Of a stretch of 24,196 nt of DNA, positions 10,401-20,078 are shown one piece after another. The notes under the pieces are model-generated. The model worked only from the letters and a program-made list of their open reading frames with translations, was not told the origin of the DNA and did no database searches. Every line of letters starts with the position of its first letter. Position 1 is the stretch's first letter. The DNA comes from Dissophora ornata (taxonomy: Eukaryota; Mortierellomycota; Mortierellomycetes; Mortierellales; Mortierellaceae): contig MU617039.1 in the NCBI GenBank assembly GCA_025201705.1, forward strand, positions 1,615 through 25,810. Reading direction: 5' to 3'. The position numbers and the translations under genes are program-made.

Positions 10401-13400
10401 ATGCATGTTGAATCCGAACCAGCAATCAACAGCACCATAGGGACTTGGAGATACCGGATGTCGGACATTGCACTCAACAGCGAAGCTGCCCAAAGTACAC
10501 GTGCTAGCAGCGCGCTCGAGGAACCACTTCAGCGCCTGCGTCTTGCTGAAGAACGACCTACGAACGATTGTAGCACTACACAAGGCGATACCCAGGAGAC
10601 CCAGGAGACCCATGGAGACCACGGATCAAGTCAAGACTCACAGTACTCTAGCGCACGCGCCAGCCTGGAGTTCTCTTTCTCGTCGCTGCACATATCTGCT
10701 GAAGAATGGGAGTCTCTTGACCAAGAAGCCTTGAAGTTATCGTCCGCTGTCCAAACCCAACAAACAATGACATGCCAGACTAGCGACAATGACATTTCAA
10801 CACAGTGCTCAGTGTCTATCGCTGCACATTCTGACACCGTGTCTTTATCCGCATCCGCTGATGTTTCCGGGCCAACAGCTGGACATGTCCCACTGGAAGG
10901 CCATGATGCTGCCATGAATAGCACTAAAGAGGATTCGACGAAGAGCAGATTTAAGTTTTCGCCTTCTGTTCTCGCCCACCATGCCAACACTGCATGCGAA
11001 AAAATGCTTCATTTAAAAGGAGAGCAGCTATGGGCGGAATCCCAGAACCAAAAGTCAGCGGGAACCAAGGACGATAGAGATACAAATGCGCCCCTGAGTA
11101 TTGCAGAGGCAACCATGGCAAGAGGGATAGAATTTGAGAGCCGCCTCCAAGAAAACATCAAATACAGAGTCGACTGCGAGGCCGAGTGTGACAAGGACTC
11201 ATTCTTCCGCCTTGCAACCAGCGCTGATGGAACAACGCTTTGCCAACCAATTTTTTCTCTCGATCCCAGTTTCTACACCGACAAGATGAAGCAGGCGGGA
11301 ATTGCTTTTGGGCGCTTTATACCAGACTTCATCAGAATCCTGCCTGGGACGCCGCGTCCGGATGGAACAAATAAGAAGAGGCTGTACATCATCGATGCCA
11401 AGTCTTCTTCCCATGTCAAGATTAGTCACCAGGCAAGGGCACAGAAATGCAAGATACGCAACCTCTTAAGAGGATTTCTTTACCGCCGTAAAACTTCTAT
11501 TCATCCACGGTTCTTCCATTTTTAGTTCCAAGTGACACTCTATGCTATCTTTCTTGACCACCTTATCAAAGTCAATGGGCAGGAACACCTTGTGGAGGTC
11601 GATCCTCAAGGAGGCGTTTGGATCCCGAGCCACTCTGAACCAAAGGTCTTTTCTTTAGCATTCATGCGGCCCATTGTGGAGAATTTCATCTTTATCGAAT
11701 TGCCGGTGATTTTGATGAAACCCCGACTGTCGGCAATATGGCATATCGATGACCCGTGTCATCAATGCGAGTTTCTTTCCAGTTGCAAGATGGATGCATA
11801 CGAACAAAAAACCCTTTCGTTGATACCATTACTTTCAAAAAAATCAGCTCTATGGGTGAAGTCTCTCTTCAAATCGTCTTCTTGCCAATCGGAGATTGAG
11901 GATCTTGAGGATCTAGTCCGAGACAGATCGTGCTTGTCCGAGGGGGATAGGTCATCATTAGCCAAGGTGCTTCGCATGGACGACAACGGCAACAGCCCCC
12001 TGTTAACCTCTTACCGAGAGCGCAGGCTAAAGGTAACGCCTCAATCTGATGCATTTAAGAATCAGTTCTTGAATAAAGTGTTAATAAATAGCATGTTTCG
12101 ATAGGTATTACCCGTTCGCACGATGGACTTGCCGAAGCATAATCAGATTCGACTTCTCATCAACATATTGATGGACCCGAAGACACTGCTGCCATTTGCG
12201 TATACCCTGGAGTCTTTCAAGGAGCAAAGCATCCATCCCTCGCGATCAGTTTCCAATGCCATTATGTGGGCTTCTGTGCGAACCCATGACCAAGTTCGCC
12301 TCACACTTGAATTGGTTGATACTCTTTACGAAGCCCTCGTCCAAATAGCAGAGACTCGGCCAAGAGCACCAATTCTCTCCATCTTTTTCTACGACAACGC
12401 AATGCGAAAAGACCTGTCCACGCTGTTGCTCAGGGTCATCTCATCAAAGGAAGGATCTGAGCTGACATGGAACTCTGTAACGAAAAGCCGCGCTATGGAC
12501 CTCTTGGCGAACATGTACGAAGATGCGAGTTTCCTTACCCTTTCGGAGATTACTCGTACCAACGTTAAATTGCCCGACCTGTTGCAGCTGACCCAGGGGT
12601 TCAAGAATGCGTATCCGATGCACGACAGGAGACTATTTTCGATCGAGACAGCCCTAAGAAAATTAATAGTTCTTCCTATTACTGGATCGTATTCGTTTAA
12701 GGACGTTTTGACGCACCTAGTAGATGTCGAGGCCCCTGCCATCATCGACGACAGTGATCGCGATGATAACGGATATAATCTGGACGCGATTTACCAGCAT
12801 TGGGTTACTGGGGTCAGCCCGGACGATGGTAAGAGTCCACAGGAAACCTTGGGATTATCGTGCCGTTCTCAACATTCTGTAACAAACATTGATGTGTTTC
12901 CACTCTGTTCCAGTGAAGCTGAAACTTAGAAAGTGGTCAGAGCAACAAAATATTATCCTCATCTCACTTTACGCGCTTGTCAGGAAGGAGCACGGAGATC
13001 TCTCCTCAATTCTATTAGCACCACAAGCTCCGTTCAAAATGAGGTGCCACTTCAACATTCAGCACAATATACTCGCCCAGTTTGCATTCTTTCAGCAATG
13101 GGAGACTATCATACTAGCTGAAAAAAGACGCCAGATCCGTATCAGTCTTACAAGAGATGAGGCTATGCGCCATCAGTATGCATTCCGGTGTCGCTTCTTG
13201 CGCCGACACGTTGGTTTATTACCCAACGCCCAGCCTGGTGCACGTGCACGGCGGACACTTTCCGATGCACCTTCGTCTGAGTACATTGGCATGTTTGAGG
13301 TCACCAGTCGACTGGAGCCAGGCGAGCTTGTGGGAGACACCTTTAAAAAATGGATCTTAGCCCGCGACGATCCTTCTGTAAGTGAAATATGACTTCAATA

Positions 13401-15669
13401 TGAATGACTTTGATGTGATTTCAAGGAACGATATGCTTACAGTTTATAAAACTGGGGGGTTTTATTTACAGGGCTTGGATGATAGGATGCGATTTAATGA
13501 CCTTGGCGCAATCCTGCGAGCGTTTGGGCGGGGGTCGCCCGCAATCATATCTGTCTCTTATTACGATAGTGAGAGAAAGATAGCATATCTGAGCGGTGCA
13601 TTTAGCAACATGACCGACGCTTTGAGACTGACCGAAGGCGAGTATTACGTCTTGGAACGCCGAGAATTCTGTCCGACATTGACCAATTCGATGGCCAAGC
13701 TAATAGAGACGAACGAGAACTGCCGCTTATTCTTGGTATGATTGGGGTGACGAAACTACTGTTTTATTTTTGTTAGCCAATTTAAGCTAACGCTTTACTC
13801 TCTCCATATTTTTTTCTGATTCAGGAATTGATGGAGGACCCCAACAAGTGGGGAGAGCAACGGCCAGCGCGAAGTGCCGATGTCTTCTTGGAGTCCATAA
13901 CCAACTCTACGCGACAGTACGATATGACGCTGTCTCAGGAACAGGCGTTTTCAAAAGTGATCAATAATCGTCTCCAGGTGATCTGGGGACCTCCAGTAAG
14001 AACAGTAGTTTTTATCCAGTGCCTGTCTATTCTCAGAGCATGGAATGGGATGTTGGAAATGCTGGTACATAAAAACTCAATCACCATTCAACTCTTCATT
14101 CTCACCTACATAGGGCTCGGGCAAAACCCATTTTCTAGCGCTCACTATATTGCGGTTCATTGACATCCTAGGTAGCCTATCCGAGCAAGGAAAGGGGCAA
14201 GGGCCGTATACGATCGTTCTGACTGCTTTCACACACGCTGCGATCAACAACCTCGTCGCCCGTATAGCAAGCCTGCAAGAGGATATTGCTCCGCATCAGG
14301 GCGCGGAGAAATATGTTCGACCTCTAGTCCTATACCGCCTAGGGGATCCGTCCTCAATGGATCTGCAGGGGGTCACGGTCGTTGAGCCAGCGGGTCTGGC
14401 GAAAATTCAGAGCGGGCGTGAGGATGTTGGAGATGAGGACATAGTTCGGATTGTCTGCGGCACAGTGTGGCAGATTCGGCGGGCTGCCCATCCAAAAACA
14501 GGTGTCGAGTATATGCGGAATATTCAGATGCTCATAATTGATGAGGGCAGTCAGCTACTAGCTGCGGACTCTATCCACGCTATTGAATGCCTCGACCCGG
14601 AACAAGGGCGACTGGTCGTGGCAGGAGACCATCTGCAACTTGGACCCGTCATTTTAGGAGACTACCCTAGCTCAGATCATGCTCCCGATCCAACAGGCTC
14701 GATTATGAGGAATTTGATGCGCACAAGAGGCAATACACAAGTGTCACTTCAATGGATAGAGAGTGGGGCAGTCATAGATATTGGACCGTGCACTTCTCAG
14801 CTTCAGGACAACTTCCGAATGGTAACAAAACAACCGTTCGATTTATTTAATATTCTTTTTACGAATGTATATCTAATCATGCAAACGTTTTGATTATTGG
14901 CCGACGCCTGTAGAATCGCCAGCTAGGGGCTTTCATGCAGAGTATCTATGGCCCCAACTATCAAGTGCGGACCCCAGGGAAGACTCTTCCTTACGGCAGC
15001 GGTTTCCGGGGTTCGGCGTTTCCTGCTGAGATTCGTCGAATTCTGGACCCCGACCGGTCGGCCATATGTATCGAGCTCCAACTTACGGACGATAACAAGT
15101 GCCTAGAGGCTATCAAGGTGCGAAACGACTCTCGGGCAGCGGCTTACCTGGAGGCAACATTTGTAGCGGGCATCGTCGAGTACTATTTGGAATTGGTTGG
15201 GCAGGACACGAGCACTAGTCTTTTTGTCGTGGTGCCTCATCACACGCAGCGACTGGCTATCCTTGACAAGATCCGACTCCCAGATTTGAAGCAAAAGTAC
15301 CCTATGGCACAGGTCAAAGTAGACACTGTTGAAAAAATGCAGGGTCAAGAGGCCGACATGGTGGTGGTCTGTTTTGCTCTATTTGATGAATTTGCGCTGG
15401 TGAACGAGCTTGGATACCTATATTCCGTCCATCGGTGGATTGTGGCGCTATCAAGGGCACGATGCAAGACTGTCCTGCTTATGTCACCCCAGCTCAAGTC
15501 GCCCAGGATTATAGGGGGAAGCGGAAAGGTTAATCCAGTCGTCCTGGAGAGTTTAGATGGATGGGGTTTTTTGCAGGCGTACGAGAAGTATGCGCAGAAA
15601 CTTGGGGGCAAGCTTAAATGGCCGATTACCCAGGAATTCTTGAAAGGCATTGGCCTGGGAGACTTTTGA
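10401..15669 (+). CDS. Fe-S RecB/Cas4-like nuclease fused to RNase H-like domain and UPF1-like SF1 helicase
   Basis: About 1541 residues. Exons: 10401-11432, 11526-12032, 12105-12828, 12914-13377, 13472-13735, 13825-13995, 14114-14821, 14914-15669; all joins keep frame. Residues 1-180 are Ser/Thr/Gln-rich and probably disordered. The nuclease has C199 (TACEKMLHL), E244 in RGIEFESRL, PDF (D309), IIDAK (D332, K334), FQVTLYA (Q346, Y350) and CHQCEFLSSC (C422, C425, C431), a four-Cys Fe-S nuclease pattern. Residues about 520-730 resemble an RNase H-like domain. The helicase has GPPGSGKT (1052-1059), IIDEGSQ (D1197), VVAGDHLQLGPV, DNFRM, VDTVEKMQGQEAD and VALSRAR. The order is that of bacterial TM0106-type nuclease-helicases; Dna2 is related but lacks the middle domain. 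The role is likely DNA or RNA:DNA processing, specifics unknown. ATG 10458 is an alternative start. The first intron is GC-AG. Confidence 0.85.
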
Positions 15670-15677
15670 AGAGTCAA

Positions 15678-15683
15678 AATAAA
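15678..15683 (+). terminator. Polyadenylation signal AATAAA of nuclease-helicase
   Basis: AATAAA begins nine bases after the TGA at 15667-15669, so the 3' UTR is very short and the downstream promoter starts almost at once. Confidence 0.45.
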
Positions 15684-15692
15684 CGTAAGCAC

Positions 15693-15722
15693 CGCCCTGC
15701 AGGGCGTGCAATGCATGCATGC
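15693..15722. promoter_or_regulatory. Adjacent palindromes in the promoter of the CipC-like gene
   Basis: CGCCCTGCAGGGCG (15693-15706) is a perfect 14-base palindrome. It is followed by ATGCATGCAT (15711-15720) and the overlapping GCATGCATGC (15713-15722), also perfectly symmetric. They lie 160-190 bases upstream of ATG 15882 in a 212-base intergenic gap, a good place for operators. No TATA box was seen. Confidence 0.4.
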
Positions 15723-15881
15723 GCAAAGAGGTCATCCGTGGTTGGTAAACGCAAAAAAGAGAGCCGAGCGCGAGAGCCTAGACAAGTCCTCCTCGGTCAG
15801 AATCAACCTCCTTCACCTCTTTTTTTCCCCTCCCAACCAACCCTCATCAACAGCCAAACGAAATTCCAATTCCACTCGACC

Positions 15882-17274
15882 ATGCTTGCCCAATCCGATG
15901 CAAAGAACGTCAATGCCAAAAAAGAAGACAACGCCTTCAAACATGCATGGCACTCTGTAGAGGATGCTCTACATCTCCGCTCAGAGCCTCCTGTAGAGGC
16001 CGTCTCCCCTCCTGTAGAGACCGTCTCCCCTCCGGAAGAGGACGTTCCCCCTCCTGGTACGTACTGAAGAGTGCTTCGCAATCCTTTCCCCCCTGGATCT
16101 GCGCAGAGCACATCTGAGACAATGTAGGCCATGATCAATATTAACACATTGGCTCTGGTCATGAAGTTCCTCCAAAGGATGAAAAGTGGCTCGTCAAGAC
16201 TGTCAAGAAGTCCATCCCAGAGGGCCAAAAGCCGGACCGCAGCTTCTGGGACAAGCTTCTTCACAAGGACCATAGCTCTGGAGAACCCCAGGGAGAGGAG
16301 GAGGAAGAGGCTGTGTCCATCAGTGTCCCCGCGGATGCCGCTCTGAAGCATCTCGGAGTCCAGGGTGATGATGGCAACCTGCAGGAAAAGAAAAATTACT
16401 TCAAGAAGATGGCAGCCCGAGTCAAGGAAAAATTCGATGAAGATGAAGAAGACTTGGATTCGGATTCGGAAGAGGACAAGGACCATCCCAAGACTGAACA
16501 GGAGAAACTAGAGCAAAGGCAGCGCAAGAAACTGGCGCCCAAGGTTGACCCCAAGGAGATGAAAGAGGCCCATCGCGCCATTTATGGCCACGGCGATGTC
16601 GACGAAAAGGAGGATGAGGAAGCAGACAAAAAGCTGTTTGGCTCCTGGTGGGGATGCCATCCTCGTCGCTCGAGAGCAGAGAGGAAGTTGGCCAAGGAGC
16701 AGGAGGCAGAGCGAGAGCATCAACTGGCACTGGCCGAGCTGGCAGCCAGGAGAAAGGCTGAGCAAGAAGCTGCGGATGAAGCGGCTAAGGCTGCGGATGA
16801 AGCGGCCAAGGCTGCGGAGGCTGCTGCCAAGGCCGCCAAGAGAAAGTGGTGGCAACTGAAGGCGCCTGAGACGGCTGAGCAAAAGGTCAAGGAAAAGGAA
16901 AAAAAGGAGCGCAAGTCGACCACGCACAAGCATCAAGCCATTGCCGCCGCTGGTAAATTCACTGCTACTTGCTCTTTTTACGTCCTAGTTTGTTGTGTTG
17001 ACAGCCATGATTGCCCTGTTGTTGCTGACACACCAAATATTCTTGTTCTGGAATAGCTGCGTACGAGGCCATGAAAAAGTACCAGGAGCATGAGGCTAAG
17101 GAGGGCAAGAAAGTGTCCCATGCGGAGATGAAGGCCGTCCTTGCGGGAATGGCCATGGCCGAATGCGTGAAGCTGTTCGAGTCCCGTCACGATGATGATG
17201 ATGACGACGCCAAGGATGACACTGTTGCTGAGGCCGGCTCCAAGGCTCTCAAACTCTTTGAGCTTATGAACTAG
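15882..17274 (+). CDS. CipC-like / DUF3759 domain protein with long charged linker
   Basis: Exons 15882-16056, 16167-16952, 17057-17274 give 392 residues. The start MLAQSDAKNVNAKKED follows a C/T-rich leader. Residues about 38-62 hold three seven-residue repeats (PPVEAVS, PPVETVS, PPEEDVP). The middle is highly charged, with acidic runs (EEEEE; DEDEEDLDSDSEED) and an Ala/Lys/Glu-rich helix with duplicated ADEAAKA units (about 255-305), probably a coiled coil. The C-terminus (AYEAMKKYQEHEAKEGKK, VSHAEMKAVLAGMAMAE, KLFES) matches the CipC/DUF3759 family of small stress- or concanamycin-induced fungal proteins, which are usually only 100-150 residues long. The N-terminal extension is therefore unusual. 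There is no signal peptide. The function of the family is not established. Confidence 0.8.
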
Positions 17275-17354
17275 AAATATGCACATCTTACATACCAATG
17301 TAGGGCAGTTTGAACTGCAGCAAGACTAGACTGGAGTGATGCTTGGCCACTGAC

Positions 17355-17360
17355 TTTATT
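17355..17360 (-). terminator. Polyadenylation signal AATAAA of COP9 subunit gene
   Basis: Minus-strand AATAAA lies 73 bases after the TGA at 17433-17435. The convergent CipC-like gene stops only 158 bases from this stop, so the two 3' UTRs probably overlap or nearly touch. Confidence 0.55.
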
Positions 17361-17432
17361 GCTGCATTCTGATCGTCTGCCATAAAGCCGTGTTCAAATT
17401 TCGAATGTTTGGATGTGTTACGCATGAAAAAT

Positions 17433-18836
17433 TCATCCACGATGGGGCACACGCTTTCCATTTCTACACAGAAGAATAAGAGCCGCGTCAGTGGTGTGCA
17501 GTGCCAGACAAACAGAGAGTAACGGAGAATGCTTCTCAAGAATATACAACATACCTCTTGCTGGCGCCTCCGCCGTGTGACATGCGCTCGACTTCACTCA
17601 TAAACTCGGGGCTTTGAAACATGTGCTGGTCCCCCATTTCGTAGTCCATCATATGTGGTCCTCCACCCCCAAGCATACGGTGCTTTCCAGACCCAGCAGA
17701 GGCGTTGTCCTTCTTGATCTTTTCCAGTTCCTTTTCGAATGCTTCTTTAGCCTGCTTCTCTTTATCGTAATTCTCCCGGACTTGTGTCATCTTAACGCTC
17801 AGTGCCTGAAGAAGAGCCTCGGATGTTTTCGTCCTATACACGGCCATGAATGTAATCAACATTTGGTTAGCTTATTAGCTGTGAAGTCCCGGGAGACTGC
17901 AGCCATGACCAATACGCATTATCGTTCCTGAAACAGGGTGCTGGGCCTTACCAGTCCTCCAAAACCTTGAGCATAACTTGAGCTTGGCCTGGGCGCAAAT
18001 CTCTTCCCATGGCCGAGTGGACCTCGACAAGCTTTAGTTTCTGGTCCAAGTTGGCATTGATCACATTTTGGTATATGGCATCCATGATAAGGTCCTCCAA
18101 CTGACGAACATTGGCGATTTCAAGATACTCTTGTAGATCCTTGTAAGGGATTGCCTAAGTCAGAGGCAACACGGTGGTTGAAGTTAGCGCTGGCCTTATC
18201 TGAGGAAATCTTCGACATCCTTGGCGCACCATGCAGGCGGTCGCAGTAGTACTCACCCTCACCCGCTCAGAGAGCGTGACGATTGAAAGTTGCTGTAACT
18301 TTGTCCTTTGCGCCTCTGTGATTTCTGGCAAGGAGTCCTTGCTCTCTACATAATACGAATCGGAGAGCAGGATGGATAGAGCGGTTAATTAGAATACTGT
18401 ACATTTGGTAATTCGATATCCTAGCTCCTTTGACACGGTAAGGCAGGGCCACCCTACGCTGGTAGTCCTGGTATGTTCCAAAAGAGAAAATCTCGAGCAA
18501 TCGGTGGTATCGCGCATGTTCAGGATTGGACTTTAACTAGAAGCGATGCACGGAAAAGTAAGAAATTGTTAGACACAAAGAGTCACAATGGAGAGTTCTG
18601 ACATGGTGCGGCAAAGCAAGCCGATCTCCCTCGCTGACCTCTGCCACGTTCGGCATATCCAAGAGTTCACCAAAGACCATGACGCCTGGCGCAGCCAGCG
18701 CATCTTTGATGAGCTGGACACACCCTGCCCCCTTCGCGGATTTTGACAGAGCCAAGTACGGCTCCAAGCGTTGTCCAAAAAGCGACTTGAATGATTCTCC
18801 AGAGGTTGGTGCCTCTGCCGCAGTTGAAGAAGCCAT
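17433..18836 (-). CDS. CSN7: COP9 signalosome subunit 7 (PCI domain)
   Basis: Subunit of the COP9 signalosome, which removes Nedd8 from cullins. Exons on minus: 18836-18639, 18536-18458, 18345-18257, 18154-17952, 17833-17555, 17463-17433; frame is continuous, giving 292 residues (human CSN7 about 265-275). Family features in order: [115 protein letters not shown]. Together these form the PCI helical repeats and winged helix, followed by a C-terminal coiled coil (residues about 190-235) and a Gly/Met-rich basic tail ([12 protein letters not shown]). The last exon is only 31 bases and its choice rests on frame and splice sites. The first donor (GTCAGC) is weak. ATG 18836 gives the expected N-terminus. 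Confidence 0.92.
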
Positions 18837-19538
18837 GTCTGACTGTGAACGGTTTAAAGGTGTAATCGACAAAGCAATGGACCAGGAGTTTGCAAGCGTG
18901 CAAAGTTCAAATGATGGTTTGTAGTTGTTGTAGCGCACTGGCTGTCTCTCTTCCTTGGTAGTGTATGTGTTTCTGTTTGGTTGTCGATCGCTGTGCACAA
19001 TGGGTGGGTTGGTTGCTTGGATTGAACGTTGCCGAAGGATGGAGAACGCGTCTAAGTTGCAACCACAGGCAGGGCCAGGTGACTGCCTTCGTGGTCTATG
19101 ACAGTTACGGGGCGTGAATATTGAGGCTGTGCCTTCGAAGTCGGAACAGGATCCAGGACAGTGAGCGCGAAATTCGCTGATTGGCCAATGCGCTGTAGAC
19201 TGGTGTATCCTAGCTTTCTGATACCGAAATGCAAAGCTAAAGCTCTGCGTCTGACCTTGTTTTGCTAAATTTCCATCCCTCGTCGCTGTTCCTAAACTAC
19301 GGAAGGAGGCAGCCGCTGCGTCTTCACAAAAGAGTGCTATCGCACGTTGTTTACTAACGCCACGCCCACTTCCCGATAATGAACCAAAGGCATGCTGCCA
19401 TGGACTGAGCAGAACATGCAGCATCTTGAACTACAGCAAGAAATACTGCCGGCATGTCCTTCCCTTACATTCTTTGTCATGTAATGTTGTCACAAATTAT
19501 TTTTTCAATAACCAAAGTCAATGTGCCTTTTCTTATAG
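18837..19538. other. Upstream region of COP9 subunit 7; no separate gene
   Basis: The minus-strand frame of CSN7 stays open for 196 further codons to an ATG at 19424. The sequence there is low in hydrophobic core patterns, rich in Ser/Arg/Gln, and unlike any CSN7 N-terminus, so I treat it as promoter and leader. No plus-strand gene was seen. Near 19523-19538 a pyrimidine-rich run ends in TATAG, a good 3' splice site for the fragment that follows. Confidence 0.45.
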
Positions 19539-19785
19539 CCTAAACGAATGTGGGATGTTGAAGGCAACCTGAGATTTTTGGTGGCCAGGGACGCTGTTGC
19601 CAAAGCTGTTCCATTTTTATGATAGCCTGGAGGAGTTCAATTATGCCGCAGAAGATGTTGAGACCATCGTCAAGAGAAAACGAGAGGATGAGTTAGTCAT
19701 TGTGTCTAGCGAGAACGACGCAATGCGACAGTTCAAACACCTCTGGGAGGGTAATTTGAAAAGCACGTTGGACATGCAGTCATGA
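19539..19785 (+). pseudogene. Frameshifted gene fragment (probable terminal exon), family not recognised
   Basis: After a good 3' splice site (TTTTCTTATAG at 19528-19538) a frame runs MWDVEGNLRFLVARDAV... for about 25 codons to a T5 run at 19614-19618. There it hits TGA, while the +1 frame continues as YDSLEEFNYAAEDVETIV, VIVSSENDAMRQFKHLWEGN and stops at TGA 19783-19785. Both halves look strongly coding and charged and appear to be one protein broken by a single extra T. No upstream exons were found. It is either a truncated, inactivated gene copy or a sequencing slip in a homopolymer. I do not recognise the family. Confidence 0.5.
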
Positions 19786-20078
19786 CTATTCCTAGAGTAG
19801 CGCAAGGGTCGGGAGCATCTCCGGGACGTAAACGCGCCATCACTTCTTCAATAGCTGCTGGAAGGCGGACCTTCAAAAGGTCCCGTTCGTATTTGTTTCG
19901 TGACATGGCATGATTGCGACTTCTTTTTGGATTTTCTAATGAATTTATATTTGTGGTGCGCCAATCATTCACCGCTGTTATAGAATGGACGCATTCGATG
20001 TGCTATGATTGTTGGTATTGTATATAGTCCACATTGGATGAACAAACAGACTGGCATGAGAAGGCATAAAATAGTTCC
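19786..20078. other. Spacer, nothing convincing
   Basis: A minus-strand frame of about 60 codons with an internal ATG near 19906 (MSRNKYERDLL...) crosses this gap and overlaps the end of the fragment before it. It has no family resemblance and is probably chance. No polyadenylation signal for the next gene was found. Confidence 0.3.

Noticed and set aside
10401..15669. Dna2 orthologue
   Set aside because: The nuclease-helicase order is similar, but motif I is GPPGSGKT, motif II is DEGSQ, motif III is VAGDHLQLGPV, and an RNase H-like region lies between the domains, all unlike Dna2.
15803..16486. Minus-strand 227-codon frame opposite the CipC-like gene
   Set aside because: It mirrors the low-complexity charged exon and an intron, and codes for Leu/Ser-rich nonsense with no domain.
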